A DNA stretch of 64,000 nucleotides from Flavobacterium sp. (lineage in GTDB: Bacteria > Bacteroidota > Bacteroidia > Flavobacteriales > Flavobacteriaceae). Positions within the stretch are counted from its first letter, which is position 1; the number at the start of each line of letters is the position of its first letter. The notes beneath the pieces are model-generated. The model made no database searches. It was not told the DNA's origin and saw only the letters and a program-made list of their open reading frames with translations. Made by a program: the position numbers and the translations under genes. The stretch covers positions 62,001-126,000 of the forward strand of contig JAIPAM010000001.1 in the NCBI GenBank assembly GCA_021740105.1, in the 5' to 3' direction. Of the stretch, positions 16,985 through 25,240 are shown in pieces.

Positions 16985-17869
16985 ATGAAAGTAGCAATTT
17001 ACGGACAATATTATCAAAATAGTACGGAACCAATTATCCGTGATATTTTTGTTTTTTTCAATGATAATCATGTTGAAATGGTTATTGAAGAGGCGTTTTT
17101 GAAACTTTTATATGAAAAAGAAATAGTAAAAAAAGAATATAAAACTTTTCAATCTCATACTGAATTAGATGCTAGTTTTGATATCATGATTAGTATTGGT
17201 GGTGACGGAACTATTTTAAGAGCCGCCACTTTAGTTCGTGATTCTGGAATTCCAATTTTGGGCGTCAACGCAGGTAGATTAGGGTTTTTAGCGATGGTTC
17301 AAAAGGATGAAATTGCTGAATTTTTACAATTAATAATTGAAAAAAAATATACCATTTCAGAAAGAAATTTAATCAGCTTAACGGGGACTCCAGATATTCC
17401 TGAAATTTCAGATATCAATTTTGCAATGAATGAAATATCGGTTAGTAGAAAAGATACGACATCGATGATAACCATTGAAACCTATTTGAATGATGAGTTT
17501 TTAAATTCCTATTGGGCAGATGGATTAATAATTTCAACTCCTACAGGATCTACGGGTTATTCATTAAGCTGTGGTGGCCCTATATTAACTCCAAACGTTG
17601 CCAGTTTAGTAATCACTCCAATAGCTCCTCATAATTTGAATGCACGGCCATTAGTAATTCCAGACGATACGGTTATTCGATTAAAAATAACCGGGCGAGA
17701 AGAGCATTACTTAGTTTCTTTAGATTCAAGAATTGCTTCGGTAAAAAATGAATCGGTGTTAACAATACGTAAAACCCCTTTCAAGATTAAAATGGTCGAA
17801 ATTCATGAGGAGACCTTTTTAAAAACCCTTCGCAACAAACTTCTTTGGGGAGAAGATAAAAGAAATTAA
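16985..17869 (+). CDS. nadK: NAD kinase
   Basis: 294 residues, the standard length. It phosphorylates NAD to NADP with ATP or polyphosphate in the cytoplasm. The GGDGT motif is at residues 72-76 (Asp74 catalytic), followed by NAGRLGFLA, the NE/D-type motif FAMNEISV, and the glycine-rich STPTGSTGYSLSCGGPI, which binds the adenine-ribose. The C-terminus has the beta-sandwich with APHNLNARPLVIPD. It is probably co-transcribed with the CBS gene. A 165-base gap with its own -7 box separates it from the next gene. Confidence 0.98.
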   Translation: MKVAIYGQYYQNSTEPIIRDIFVFFNDNHVEMVIEEAFLKLLYEKEIVKKEYKTFQSHTELDASFDIMISIGGDGTILRAATLVRDSGIPILGVNAGRLGFLAMVQKDEIAEFLQLIIEKKYTISERNLISLTGTPDIPEISDINFAMNEISVSRKDTTSMITIETYLNDEFLNSYWADGLIISTPTGSTGYSLSCGGPILTPNVASLVITPIAPHNLNARPLVIPDDTVIRLKITGREEHYLVSLDSRIASVKNESVLTIRKTPFKIKMVEIHEETFLKTLRNKLLWGEDKRN

Positions 17870-18007
17870 CTAGTATTTTTTTAAGGTTCGGCATACTACA
17901 GCCGCTCAATTTTCGTTCTAAATAATTACTATTTAGAAAATTGCCAATTATTTGAAAAATCAGGTTGATAAATTCAAACTTTTAGGCCATTTAGAACCTA
18001 TAATTGT

Positions 18008-18015
18008 TATATTTG
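18008..18015 (+). promoter_or_regulatory. Putative -7 box for the DUF6089-uppS-bamA-skp run
   Basis: TATATTTG exactly matches TAnnTTTG, 19 bases before the DUF6089 ATG at 18035. There is no obvious -33 element in range. Confidence 0.4.
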
Positions 18016-18034
18016 CAAGCTATTTTTAAAAAGA

Positions 18035-18721
18035 ATGAATAGAAATTATATCTTATTTATTTTACTCCTTGGTTTTACTAGTGTAGATGCTCAAATTCAT
18101 GAAATAGGAGTATTTCTTGGAGGGAGTAATTATATTGGAGATGTTGGCCCAACTACTTACATAGCTCCAGATGAATTTTCTTTTGGCCTGTTGTACAAAT
18201 GGAATAAAAGTCCACGTCATTCTTGGCGAATTTCTTACAATCAAGCTAAAATTACCTCTTCCGATTTAAATTCAAATTCACCAGGGAGAACTCAAAGAGG
18301 TTTTAATTTTGAAAATAATTTAAAAGAAGTATCTTTAGGGCTTGAATTCAATTTTTTTGATTTTAATTTGCATGAAGCTGTCCCTAAAATAACACCCTAC
18401 GTATATAGTGGTTTAAGCTATTTTGCTTATGATGAATTGTTTTATATTGCAGGAGAACAAAAAATAGATTTTAGAAGTGGTACATTGGCTATTCCAATGA
18501 CCTTAGGGATGAAAGCAACATTAATTGATCATCTAATTTTAGGCGTAGAAGTTGGGGCTAGATATACCATGACAGATAATTTAGACGGGAGTAATCCAAA
18601 AAATAAAATATTAGCACCATTAAAATTTGGTGATATAAATAGTAATGATTGGTTTGTATTTTCAGGTATAACTTTAACTTATACTTTTGGAAATCAACCA
18701 TGTTATTGTATACATAAATGA
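18035..18721 (+). CDS. DUF6089-family outer-membrane beta-barrel protein
   Basis: 228 residues with a signal peptide (MNRNYILFILLLGFTSVDAQ). The mature protein alternates hydrophobic and polar residues, as small eight-stranded barrels do, and has family hallmarks EIGVFLGGSNYIGDVGPTTYI near the N-terminus, KWNKSPRHSWR, and FDFNLHEAVPKITPYVYSGLSYF. Its molecular function is not known to me. Its stop codon overlaps the uppS start (ATGA), and the run continues into bamA and two Skp-like chaperones, so a role in envelope biogenesis is inferred from context. Confidence 0.88.
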   Translation: MNRNYILFILLLGFTSVDAQIHEIGVFLGGSNYIGDVGPTTYIAPDEFSFGLLYKWNKSPRHSWRISYNQAKITSSDLNSNSPGRTQRGFNFENNLKEVSLGLEFNFFDFNLHEAVPKITPYVYSGLSYFAYDELFYIAGEQKIDFRSGTLAIPMTLGMKATLIDHLILGVEVGARYTMTDNLDGSNPKNKILAPLKFGDINSNDWFVFSGITLTYTFGNQPCYCIHK

Positions 18722-19458
18722 ACATAGAAGACACCATTAATAAAGACAATCTACCCAAACATCTTGCTATTATTATGGATGGGAATGGTCGTTGGGCTAA
18801 ACAAAAAGGATTCTTAAGAGCTTTTGGTCATGAAAATGGAACAAAATCAGTACGAACGGTTGTAGAAACTTCTGCAAAATTAGGTATTGAAAATCTAACT
18901 TTATATGCTTTCTCAACAGAAAACTGGAACAGACCTAAATTAGAAGTAGAATTGTTAATGGAATTGCTTATTAATTCGTTGAAGAATGAATTAAAGACAC
19001 TTCAAGAAAACGATATTAGATTAAATTCCATTGGAAATTTAGACTTATTACCAAAATCAGCCCAAAAAAAATTACAGGAAGTGATTGAAACCACCAAAAG
19101 TAATTCAAGAATGGTTTTAACATTAGCTTTAAGCTATGGCTCTAGAGAAGAGCTCATAAATGCGGTTAAAAATATAAGTAATAAAGTTAAAAATAATATA
19201 ATTTCAATAGACAACATTGATGAATCAATAATAAATCAGCATCTTTACACACGTGATTTACCAGAAGTAGATTTATTAATTAGAACAAGTGGCGAACATC
19301 GAATTAGCAATTTTTTGCTTTGGCAAATAGCTTACTCAGAATTATATTTTACTGAAGTACTATGGCCAGATTTTAAGGAAAATGATTTATATGAAGCGAT
19401 TATTAGCTATCAAAAAAGAGAACGTAGGTTTGGAAAAACAAGTGAACAAATTAAATAA
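18718..19458 (+). CDS. uppS: Undecaprenyl diphosphate synthase (isoprenyl transferase)
   Basis: 246 residues. It adds isopentenyl units to farnesyl diphosphate to make the lipid carrier for peptidoglycan and O-antigen. The active-site motif IIMDGNGRWAKQKG holds Asp21; then FGHENGTKSVR, LTLYAFSTENWNRP, ALSYGSREEL and DLLIRTSGEHRISNFLLWQIAYSE, which includes the conserved RTSGE and the glutamate of YSE. It overlaps DUF6089 by 4 bases, and its 3' end overlaps the longest reading of bamA, although a bamA start after the stop is more likely. Confidence 0.97.
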   Translation: MNIEDTINKDNLPKHLAIIMDGNGRWAKQKGFLRAFGHENGTKSVRTVVETSAKLGIENLTLYAFSTENWNRPKLEVELLMELLINSLKNELKTLQENDIRLNSIGNLDLLPKSAQKKLQEVIETTKSNSRMVLTLALSYGSREELINAVKNISNKVKNNIISIDNIDESIINQHLYTRDLPEVDLLIRTSGEHRISNFLLWQIAYSELYFTEVLWPDFKENDLYEAIISYQKRERRFGKTSEQIK

Positions 19459-19465
19459 AGTATTA

Positions 19466-22141
19466 GTGTTAAATAAAAGCATACAATTATTGCTTACGAT
19501 TATATTTTTCGGAAGTATTTCTCAAATAGCAGCTCAAGAAAGAATCCCATTTGACCAAGGAAAAAAATACATACTTGCCGATGTTGAAGTAACTGGAAAA
19601 ATTAGCTTTAATAAACAAACAGTTGTTACCTTCGCAGGCCTTGAAAAAGGTCAAAATATCACTGTTCCTGGTGAAGAAATTAGTAATGCAATAAAGAAAT
19701 TAGGCAAACTTGGACTTTTTAGTGAAATTGACTTTTTTGTTACTCAAATTAAAGCAGACAGTATTTTTCTAGAATTGAATATCAATGAACTTCCTAAATT
19801 AACAAAAGTTAAATTCAATGGTGTTAAGAAAAATAAAATTGAAGATTTAATTAAAGAAAATGGTTTGACTCCAGGAAAAGTAGTGAATGAAAATCTTCTA
19901 ACTACTACCAAAAATTATATCGAAAACAAATATAAGAAAGACGGTTTTTACAATACCAAGGTTGCTATTAATGTAGTAACCGATACTACAGAAAATAACA
20001 GAGTGAAACTTGTTGTTGGGATTGATAAAGGGGAAAAAATTAAAATTGGCAGTATCAATTTTGAAGGCAATTCTAAATTTTCAGATAAAAAATTGCGCAA
20101 CGCAATGTCTGATACAAAGCAAAAAAATCCAATTAGAATTTTTAAAGCTTCTAAATATATTAAAGACAAATTCAAAACTGATTTAGCAAAAATTATAGAC
20201 GCTTACAAAGAAAAAGGATTTCGTGATGCTAGAATAGTATCGGATAGCGTTTATTTTAATAAAGAAAAAAATAGTCTTTCTATAAATATTAATGTTGAGG
20301 AAGGAAACAGATACTACTTTGGAAATATTAAATTTTTAGGAAATACGGTATATTCTGATCAAGGTTTAAGAAGTATCTTGGGTATAAAAAAAGGGGATAC
20401 TTATAATGGAGTTTTACTTGAAAAGAGAATTTCAGACAAATCAAAACCGGATGGAGAAGACATCACTAATTTATACCAAAATAATGGTTATTTGTTTTCA
20501 AATGTTAATGCTGTAGAAGTAAAAACCGCAAACGATACTATTGATTTTGAAGTTAGAGTGGTTGAAGGGCCAATAGCCTATTTTAATAAAATAACGGTAG
20601 TAGGAAATGACAAAACACATGACGAAGTCATTTACCGCGAGCTTAGAACTAAACCGGGAGAAAAATACAGTAAAGATGATCTTGTTAGGACAATTAGAGA
20701 AATTGGACAATTAGGATTTTTTGATCCAGAAGCAATTGATCCAAAATTTAAAAATGTAGATTCTTCAGCAGGAACAGTAGATATAGAATACAATTTAGTT
20801 GAAAAAGGGTCAAGCCAAATTGAACTTCAAGGAGGTTATGGCGGTGGAGGTTTTATTGGAACTTTAGGTTTGTCATTTAATAATTTCTCCTTGAGAAATG
20901 TATTCAATAAGGAAGCCTATAGGCCCTTACCGATGGGAGATGGACAAAAAGTATCGTTACGATTACAAGGGAGTATGTTTTTTCAAACTTACAGTATGTC
21001 GTTCTCAGAACCATGGTTAGGCGGTAAAAAACCAGTTCAATTTAGTACGTCACTGTCCTATAGCAAGCAATTTTTGAATGACTTTGCTACTGGTAGTGTT
21101 GATAAAAGCAAAAGCTTCAATATATTATCAGCCTCAATAGGATTAGCAAAAAGATTAACTGTACCCGATGATTCCTTTGTGCTTTCAAATTCGTTAAGTT
21201 TTCAATACTATGATTTAAATAATTATAATACAGGATTATTTACATTTGGTAATGGTGCCTCTAGAAATTTTGCTTATACAATTGGATTAAGTAGAAATAA
21301 TAAAGGGGTAAATCCAATTTTCCCAACCTATGGTTCTGAATTTAGTGTTTCGGCAAAATTCACTCCTCCATTTTCTTTATTTAATAAAATAGACTATGCT
21401 AATTTAGGTAAACTGGCAGAATATAAATTAACAAATACTGGCGTTGGTTATTTTGATGTAAATAACAATTGGGTAGCTCCTGGAGAATACATCGCTACGC
21501 AAGAAATTAATGGATCAAATTATCAAGTTAAAGCAGACAGTTATGTTGAAGCAGACACCGATCAAGGTAAAGTAGATCAGAAAAAATTTGAATGGTTAGA
21601 ATATTATAAAATTAAATTTAAGGCAGATTGGTTTACCAAAATATATGGCAAACTAGTACTCCGTTCATTAGGTGAATTTGGGTTCCTTGGTTCTTATAAT
21701 CAAGATCGTGGGATGATCCCATTTGAAAGATTTTTTGTAGGGGGTGATGGTTTGGCCAACTTTGCATTAGATGGACGTGAAATAATTGGATTAAGAGGTT
21801 ACCCTAACCAATCTTTAACTCCATCTGATAGCCGTGGAGCACAAAATGGCGCTACAGTATATAACAAATTTTCACTAGAATTAAGATACCCACTTACGTT
21901 AAAATCATCCGCTTCAATTTATGCACTTACATTTGCTGAAGGTGGAGCAGCCTATGATTCATTTAAAAATTACAATCCATTTATCCTTCAGCGCTCTGCC
22001 GGATTTGGGTTAAGAGTATTTATGCCAGCATTTGGTTTATTGGGTATCGATTTTGGATATGGTTTCGACGCATTACCTATACAAGGATTAACAAAACCTA
22101 ACGGATGGGAAACACATTTTATTATAGGTCAACAATTTTAA
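19466..22141 (+). CDS. bamA: Outer-membrane protein assembly factor BamA
   Basis: I place the start at GTG 19466, 8 bases after the uppS stop, because this gives a clean signal peptide (LNKSIQLLLTIIFFGSISQIAAQ, split here as cleavage after AAQ); the frame is also open from an ATG at 19382 inside uppS. The protein then has 891 residues. Five POTRA repeats fill about residues 25-430 (recurring motifs such as KIKIGSINFEGNSKF and RYYFGNIKFLGNTVY), followed by the 16-strand barrel with the loop-6 motif LRGYPNQ and a C-terminal QQF. It inserts beta-barrel proteins into the outer membrane. Two Skp-like chaperone genes follow directly. Confidence 0.95.
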   Translation: MLNKSIQLLLTIIFFGSISQIAAQERIPFDQGKKYILADVEVTGKISFNKQTVVTFAGLEKGQNITVPGEEISNAIKKLGKLGLFSEIDFFVTQIKADSIFLELNINELPKLTKVKFNGVKKNKIEDLIKENGLTPGKVVNENLLTTTKNYIENKYKKDGFYNTKVAINVVTDTTENNRVKLVVGIDKGEKIKIGSINFEGNSKFSDKKLRNAMSDTKQKNPIRIFKASKYIKDKFKTDLAKIIDAYKEKGFRDARIVSDSVYFNKEKNSLSININVEEGNRYYFGNIKFLGNTVYSDQGLRSILGIKKGDTYNGVLLEKRISDKSKPDGEDITNLYQNNGYLFSNVNAVEVKTANDTIDFEVRVVEGPIAYFNKITVVGNDKTHDEVIYRELRTKPGEKYSKDDLVRTIREIGQLGFFDPEAIDPKFKNVDSSAGTVDIEYNLVEKGSSQIELQGGYGGGGFIGTLGLSFNNFSLRNVFNKEAYRPLPMGDGQKVSLRLQGSMFFQTYSMSFSEPWLGGKKPVQFSTSLSYSKQFLNDFATGSVDKSKSFNILSASIGLAKRLTVPDDSFVLSNSLSFQYYDLNNYNTGLFTFGNGASRNFAYTIGLSRNNKGVNPIFPTYGSEFSVSAKFTPPFSLFNKIDYANLGKLAEYKLTNTGVGYFDVNNNWVAPGEYIATQEINGSNYQVKADSYVEADTDQGKVDQKKFEWLEYYKIKFKADWFTKIYGKLVLRSLGEFGFLGSYNQDRGMIPFERFFVGGDGLANFALDGREIIGLRGYPNQSLTPSDSRGAQNGATVYNKFSLELRYPLTLKSSASIYALTFAEGGAAYDSFKNYNPFILQRSAGFGLRVFMPAFGLLGIDFGYGFDALPIQGLTKPNGWETHFIIGQQF

Positions 22142-22172
22142 CGAAAGTAATATTTTCTAATAAAATTAAGTT

Positions 22173-23315
22173 ATGAGAAAACAATTTTTACTATTTTTGA
22201 CAATTCTATTTACAGCTATAACCTTTGGTCAAACAAAAGGGGTTAAAATTGGTTATATAGACATGGAATACATATTACAAAATGTTCCAAGCTATACAGA
22301 AGCAAAAAACCAATTGGAGCTTAAAGCGCAAAAATGGAAACAAGAAATTGAGATTAGAAATAATGAAATTACAAAACTTAAAGACGCTTTAAAAGCAGAA
22401 CAAGTATTGTTAACAAAAGAACTAATTGCTGAAAAACAAGAAGAAATTGCGTTTCAGGAAAAGGAGTTATTAGATTACAATCAAAAAAGATTTGGACCCA
22501 ATGGAGATTTGCTAATTCAAAAATCAATTTTAGTAAAACCCATTCAAGATCAAATATTTACAATCGTTCAAGATCTAGCAGATTCTAAAAAATATGATTT
22601 TATTTTTGACAAATCATCTGATTTAACGATGCTTTTTGCATCCAAAAGATACGATATTAGCGAGCAAGTTTTAAGGGAATTAAATAGAGCGGAACAAAAA
22701 GAGCAACTAACAAAAAAACAGCTTAAATTACAGCAAGAAAAAGATGCAAGAGAGGATGCAATAAGAGAAAATCCTGAAATGCTTGAAAGACAAAAAATTC
22801 TTGATGATAAAAAATTAGCTAGAGAAAAAGCAATTGCCGAGAAAAAAGCCGAAGCTGAAGAAAAGAAAAAATTAGCAGACGAAGCAAAAAAGAAAGAACT
22901 TGAAGAAAAAGCCGCTAAGGTTAAAGCTGCTAATGATGCAGCTACTCAAGCCAGAAACAAAACGATAGAAGACAGAAAGAAAGAGCAAGAAGAAAAAGCA
23001 ACCGCTATAAAAGCACAAAATCAAGCTGCTATTGACGCAAAAAAGAAAGAGTTTGAAGAAAAAGCTGCCGCTTTAAAAGCTCAAAATCAAGCAGCCGCTG
23101 AAGCTAGGGCCAAAGCACTTGAAGATAAAAAGAAAGAACTCGAAGAAAAAGCTGCTGCACTAAAAGCACAAAATCAAGCTGCTGCAGAAGCTAGAGCTAA
23201 AATAATCGAGGAAAGAAAAAAAGAACTCGAAGAAAGAAATAAAAAAATTATAGAGGACAGAGAAGCCGCTAAAAAAGCAAGAGAAGAAAAATTAAAAACA
23301 AAACCAATAAATTAA
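22173..23315 (+). CDS. OmpH/Skp-family periplasmic chaperone with repeat-rich C-terminal extension
   Basis: 380 residues, more than twice the usual Skp length. A signal peptide (about 1-20) and a normal OmpH/Skp domain (about 24-170: KIGYIDMEYILQNVPSYTEA, long coiled coil, then YDFIFDKSSDLTMLFA) are followed by about 200 residues of charged, alanine-rich coiled coil. Residues 240-348 consist of near-identical 29-residue units beginning KKELEEKAA and containing KAQNQAAAEARAK, one of them shortened to 22 residues. The Skp domain should bind unfolded outer-membrane proteins for BamA, encoded 31 bases upstream. The role of the extension is unknown. Confidence 0.9.
   Translation: MRKQFLLFLTILFTAITFGQTKGVKIGYIDMEYILQNVPSYTEAKNQLELKAQKWKQEIEIRNNEITKLKDALKAEQVLLTKELIAEKQEEIAFQEKELLDYNQKRFGPNGDLLIQKSILVKPIQDQIFTIVQDLADSKKYDFIFDKSSDLTMLFASKRYDISEQVLRELNRAEQKEQLTKKQLKLQQEKDAREDAIRENPEMLERQKILDDKKLAREKAIAEKKAEAEEKKKLADEAKKKELEEKAAKVKAANDAATQARNKTIEDRKKEQEEKATAIKAQNQAAIDAKKKEFEEKAAALKAQNQAAAEARAKALEDKKKELEEKAAALKAQNQAAAEARAKIIEERKKELEERNKKIIEDREAAKKAREEKLKTKPIN
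22890..23216 (+). repeat. In-gene tandem repeat, about 87-bp units
   Basis: Four consecutive units encode residues 240-268, 269-290, 291-319 and 320-348 of the long Skp-like protein. Three are 87 bp and one is 66 bp, lacking seven codons. The third and fourth units are nearly identical in protein sequence but differ at several synonymous positions. Such repeats can vary in number between strains. Confidence 0.75.
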
Positions 23316-23330
23316 TAATTAATACTAAAA

Positions 23331-23831
23331 ATGATGAAACAATTAAAATGCTTACTAATAGCTACAATCTTTTTCCTAGGTGCTAACCAAATTTTTGCAC
23401 AATCGAAAACAGCTCATGTAGAAGTGAATGAAATCATGTCTAAAATGCCAGCAATTCTTGAAGCTCAAAAACAATTAGAGAAATTAGGAGTTGAATACCA
23501 AGCAGTATACAAAACAATGGGCGAAGAGTACCAAGCTAAAATCAAAAAATACGAAGGTGAAGTAGCAACTGTATCTGAAAAAATGAATATTGAACGTCAA
23601 AAAGAAGTTCAAGATATGGAAAAAAGAATTCAAGAATACGGACAAACTGCACAAAAAGAATTACAATCGAAAGAAGCAGAATTGATGAAACCTATTCAAG
23701 AAAAAATTAAAGCTGCAATTCAAAAAGTAGGAAAAGCAAAAGGTTTCCAATATATATTGAACTCAGAAAGTCTATTATTAGCTGAAGGTCCAAACTTAAC
23801 TGTAGATGTTAAGAAAGAACTAGGATTCTAA
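23331..23831 (+). CDS. OmpH/Skp-family periplasmic chaperone
   Basis: 166 residues, a normal Skp length. Signal peptide to about residue 23 (LGANQIFAQ), then AHVEVNEIMSKMPAILEAQKQLEKL, a long helical hairpin, and the C-terminal FQYILNSESLLLAEGPNLTVDVKKELGF typical of Bacteroidota OmpH (quoted in parts: the ESLLLAEGPNLTVDV core). It escorts unfolded outer-membrane proteins to the Bam machinery. It is the second of two skp-like genes after bamA, 15 bases from the first, and a strong terminator follows. Confidence 0.93.
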   Translation: MMKQLKCLLIATIFFLGANQIFAQSKTAHVEVNEIMSKMPAILEAQKQLEKLGVEYQAVYKTMGEEYQAKIKKYEGEVATVSEKMNIERQKEVQDMEKRIQEYGQTAQKELQSKEAELMKPIQEKIKAAIQKVGKAKGFQYILNSESLLLAEGPNLTVDVKKELGF

Positions 23832-23852
23832 TTCCTTTCAATTAAAATATTT

Positions 23853-23885
23853 AAAAACTGCTCAAAATATGAGCAGTTTTTTTTT
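23853..23885 (+). terminator. Intrinsic terminator after the skp-like genes
   Basis: Stem ACTGCTCA (23857-23864) and TGAGCAGT (23870-23877) with a 5-base loop, then eight or more T. It closes the DUF6089-uppS-bamA-skp run just ahead of murI. Confidence 0.88.
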
Positions 23886-23892
23886 ACATTTG
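23885..23892 (+). promoter_or_regulatory. Putative -7 box placing the murI transcription start at its ATG
   Basis: TACATTTG exactly matches TAnnTTTG and begins in the T-tract of the preceding terminator. Its last base is 6 bases before the murI ATG at 23898, so the message would have essentially no leader. Confidence 0.4.
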
Positions 23893-23897
23893 TTTCT

Positions 23898-24674
23898 ATG
23901 ATTAATACTAATCCCATCGGTTTATTTGATTCAGGAATAGGAGGTACTTCCATTTGGAAAGCCATCCACCAATTGATGCCAAATGAAAACACCATTTACC
24001 TCGCCGATAGTAAAAATGCACCTTATGGAATAAAATCTAAAGAAGAGATTATCGCATTAAGTAAAAAAAATACCGAATTATTATTAGATAAAAATTGCAA
24101 AATTATTGTTGTGGCTTGTAATACAGCAACTACAAATGCAATTAAAGAACTTAGGGCCACTTATGACGTACCTTTCATTGGAATTGAACCAGCCATTAAG
24201 CCAGCAGCTACTCATTCTAAAACACAGACTATTGGTATACTAGCTACAAAAGGCACCCTTAGTAGTGAGCTATTTAACAAAACAGTATCTTTCTATCACG
24301 ATATAAATATTATTGAGCAAATAGGATTTGGATTAGTTGAATTAATTGAAAATGGCGAAATAAATTCTCCTAAAATGGAAGAGCTTTTATCTTCCTATTT
24401 AACTCCAATGATCGAAAAAAATATTGATTACTTGGTTTTAGGTTGTAGCCATTACCCCTACTTGATACCAAAAATTAAACAAATACTTCCTAAAACCATT
24501 CAAATAATAGATTCAGGAGAAGCGGTTGCAAAACAAACTCTAACCGTTCTACAAAATCAAACGGGAATTAGTAATTTAGAGAAAGGAAAATATGAATTTT
24601 ATTCCAATATCGAACCGAAAGTGCTTAATGATATTTTGGAAAATAAATACAATGCAGTTAAAAGTGATTTTTAG
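23898..24674 (+). CDS. murI: Glutamate racemase
   Basis: 258 residues. It converts L- to D-glutamate for peptidoglycan in the cytoplasm. The N-terminal motif GLFDSGIGGTSIW supplies the active-site Asp11 and Ser12, YLADSKNAPYG is the substrate loop, and the two catalytic cysteines are Cys74 (ACNTAT) and Cys183 (GCSHYP). It follows a terminator and has its own -7 box. Its TAG stop shares 4 bases with the stop of the convergent gene at 24671, so no terminator separates the two. Confidence 0.97.
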   Translation: MINTNPIGLFDSGIGGTSIWKAIHQLMPNENTIYLADSKNAPYGIKSKEEIIALSKKNTELLLDKNCKIIVVACNTATTNAIKELRATYDVPFIGIEPAIKPAATHSKTQTIGILATKGTLSSELFNKTVSFYHDINIIEQIGFGLVELIENGEINSPKMEELLSSYLTPMIEKNIDYLVLGCSHYPYLIPKIKQILPKTIQIIDSGEAVAKQTLTVLQNQTGISNLEKGKYEFYSNIEPKVLNDILENKYNAVKSDF

Positions 24675-25189
24675 TTTTCCTCTTTAAACCAACTGGAATA
24701 CATCACGTAATTATTAGATATTCTTTCGATTTCCCCCGCAAAATCGGATTGATCAATGTCCTTGACTTTTCTTGCAGGAATACCGGCCCAAATAGTTCCA
24801 GAAGGAACCACCGTGTTTTGAGTAATTACTGCTCCAGCCGCAATAATGGAATTACTTTCAATAATACAATTATCCATCACTATGGCTCCCATTCCAATTA
24901 ATACATTATCATGAATGGTACACCCATGAACAATGGCATTGTGACCTATTGAAACATTATTGCCAATAATTGTAGGATGCTTCTGATAGGTACAGTGAAC
25001 TACTGCCCCATCTTGAATATTGACTTTATTACCAATTTTAATAAAATTCACATCTCCTCGAATTACTGCATTAAACCAAACGCTACAGGAATTTCCAAAT
25101 GTAACCTCGCCAACAATAGTAGCATTTTCAGCAACATAACAATCCTCAGGGATAGAAGGCGATTTTCCGTTTACAGCTTTTATCAACAT
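24671..25189 (-). CDS. Gamma-carbonic-anhydrase-family left-handed beta-helix protein
   Basis: 172 residues made of hexapeptide repeats (for example TIVGEVTFGNSCSVWFNAVIR, given here only in part, IGNKVNIQDGAVVHC, IGNNVSIGHNAIVHGC, VLIGMGAIVMDNC). The zinc histidines of gamma carbonic anhydrases are preserved in VVHC, GHNAIVHGC and nearby positions, and RGDVNFIKIG holds the catalytic-site arginine and asparagine region. Homologues are the YrdA/PaaY type. Whether it hydrates CO2 or acts as an acyltransferase-like protein cannot be told. It converges on murI with a 4-base overlap and lies just after the porP terminator. Confidence 0.9.
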   Translation of the reverse strand: MLIKAVNGKSPSIPEDCYVAENATIVGEVTFGNSCSVWFNAVIRGDVNFIKIGNKVNIQDGAVVHCTYQKHPTIIGNNVSIGHNAIVHGCTIHDNVLIGMGAIVMDNCIIESNSIIAAGAVITQNTVVPSGTIWAGIPARKVKDIDQSDFAGEIERISNNYVMYSSWFKEEN

Positions 25190-25193
25190 AGTT

Positions 25194-25222
25194 AAAAAAA
25201 ATAGTCCCGAATAATCGGGACT
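25194..25222 (-). terminator. Intrinsic terminator after porP
   Basis: On the minus strand AGTCCCGA pairs with TCGGGACT (25222-25215 and 25210-25203) around a 4-base loop, followed by eight T. It lies between the porP stop at 25241 and the next minus-strand gene. Confidence 0.85.
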
Positions 25223-25240
25223 GTATATTTAAAAATTAAT

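Noticed and set aside
19382..19465. bamA start at ATG 19382 inside uppS
   Set aside because: It would put 28 charged residues ahead of the signal peptide and overlap uppS by 77 bases. GTG 19466 directly after the uppS stop gives a normal signal peptide.
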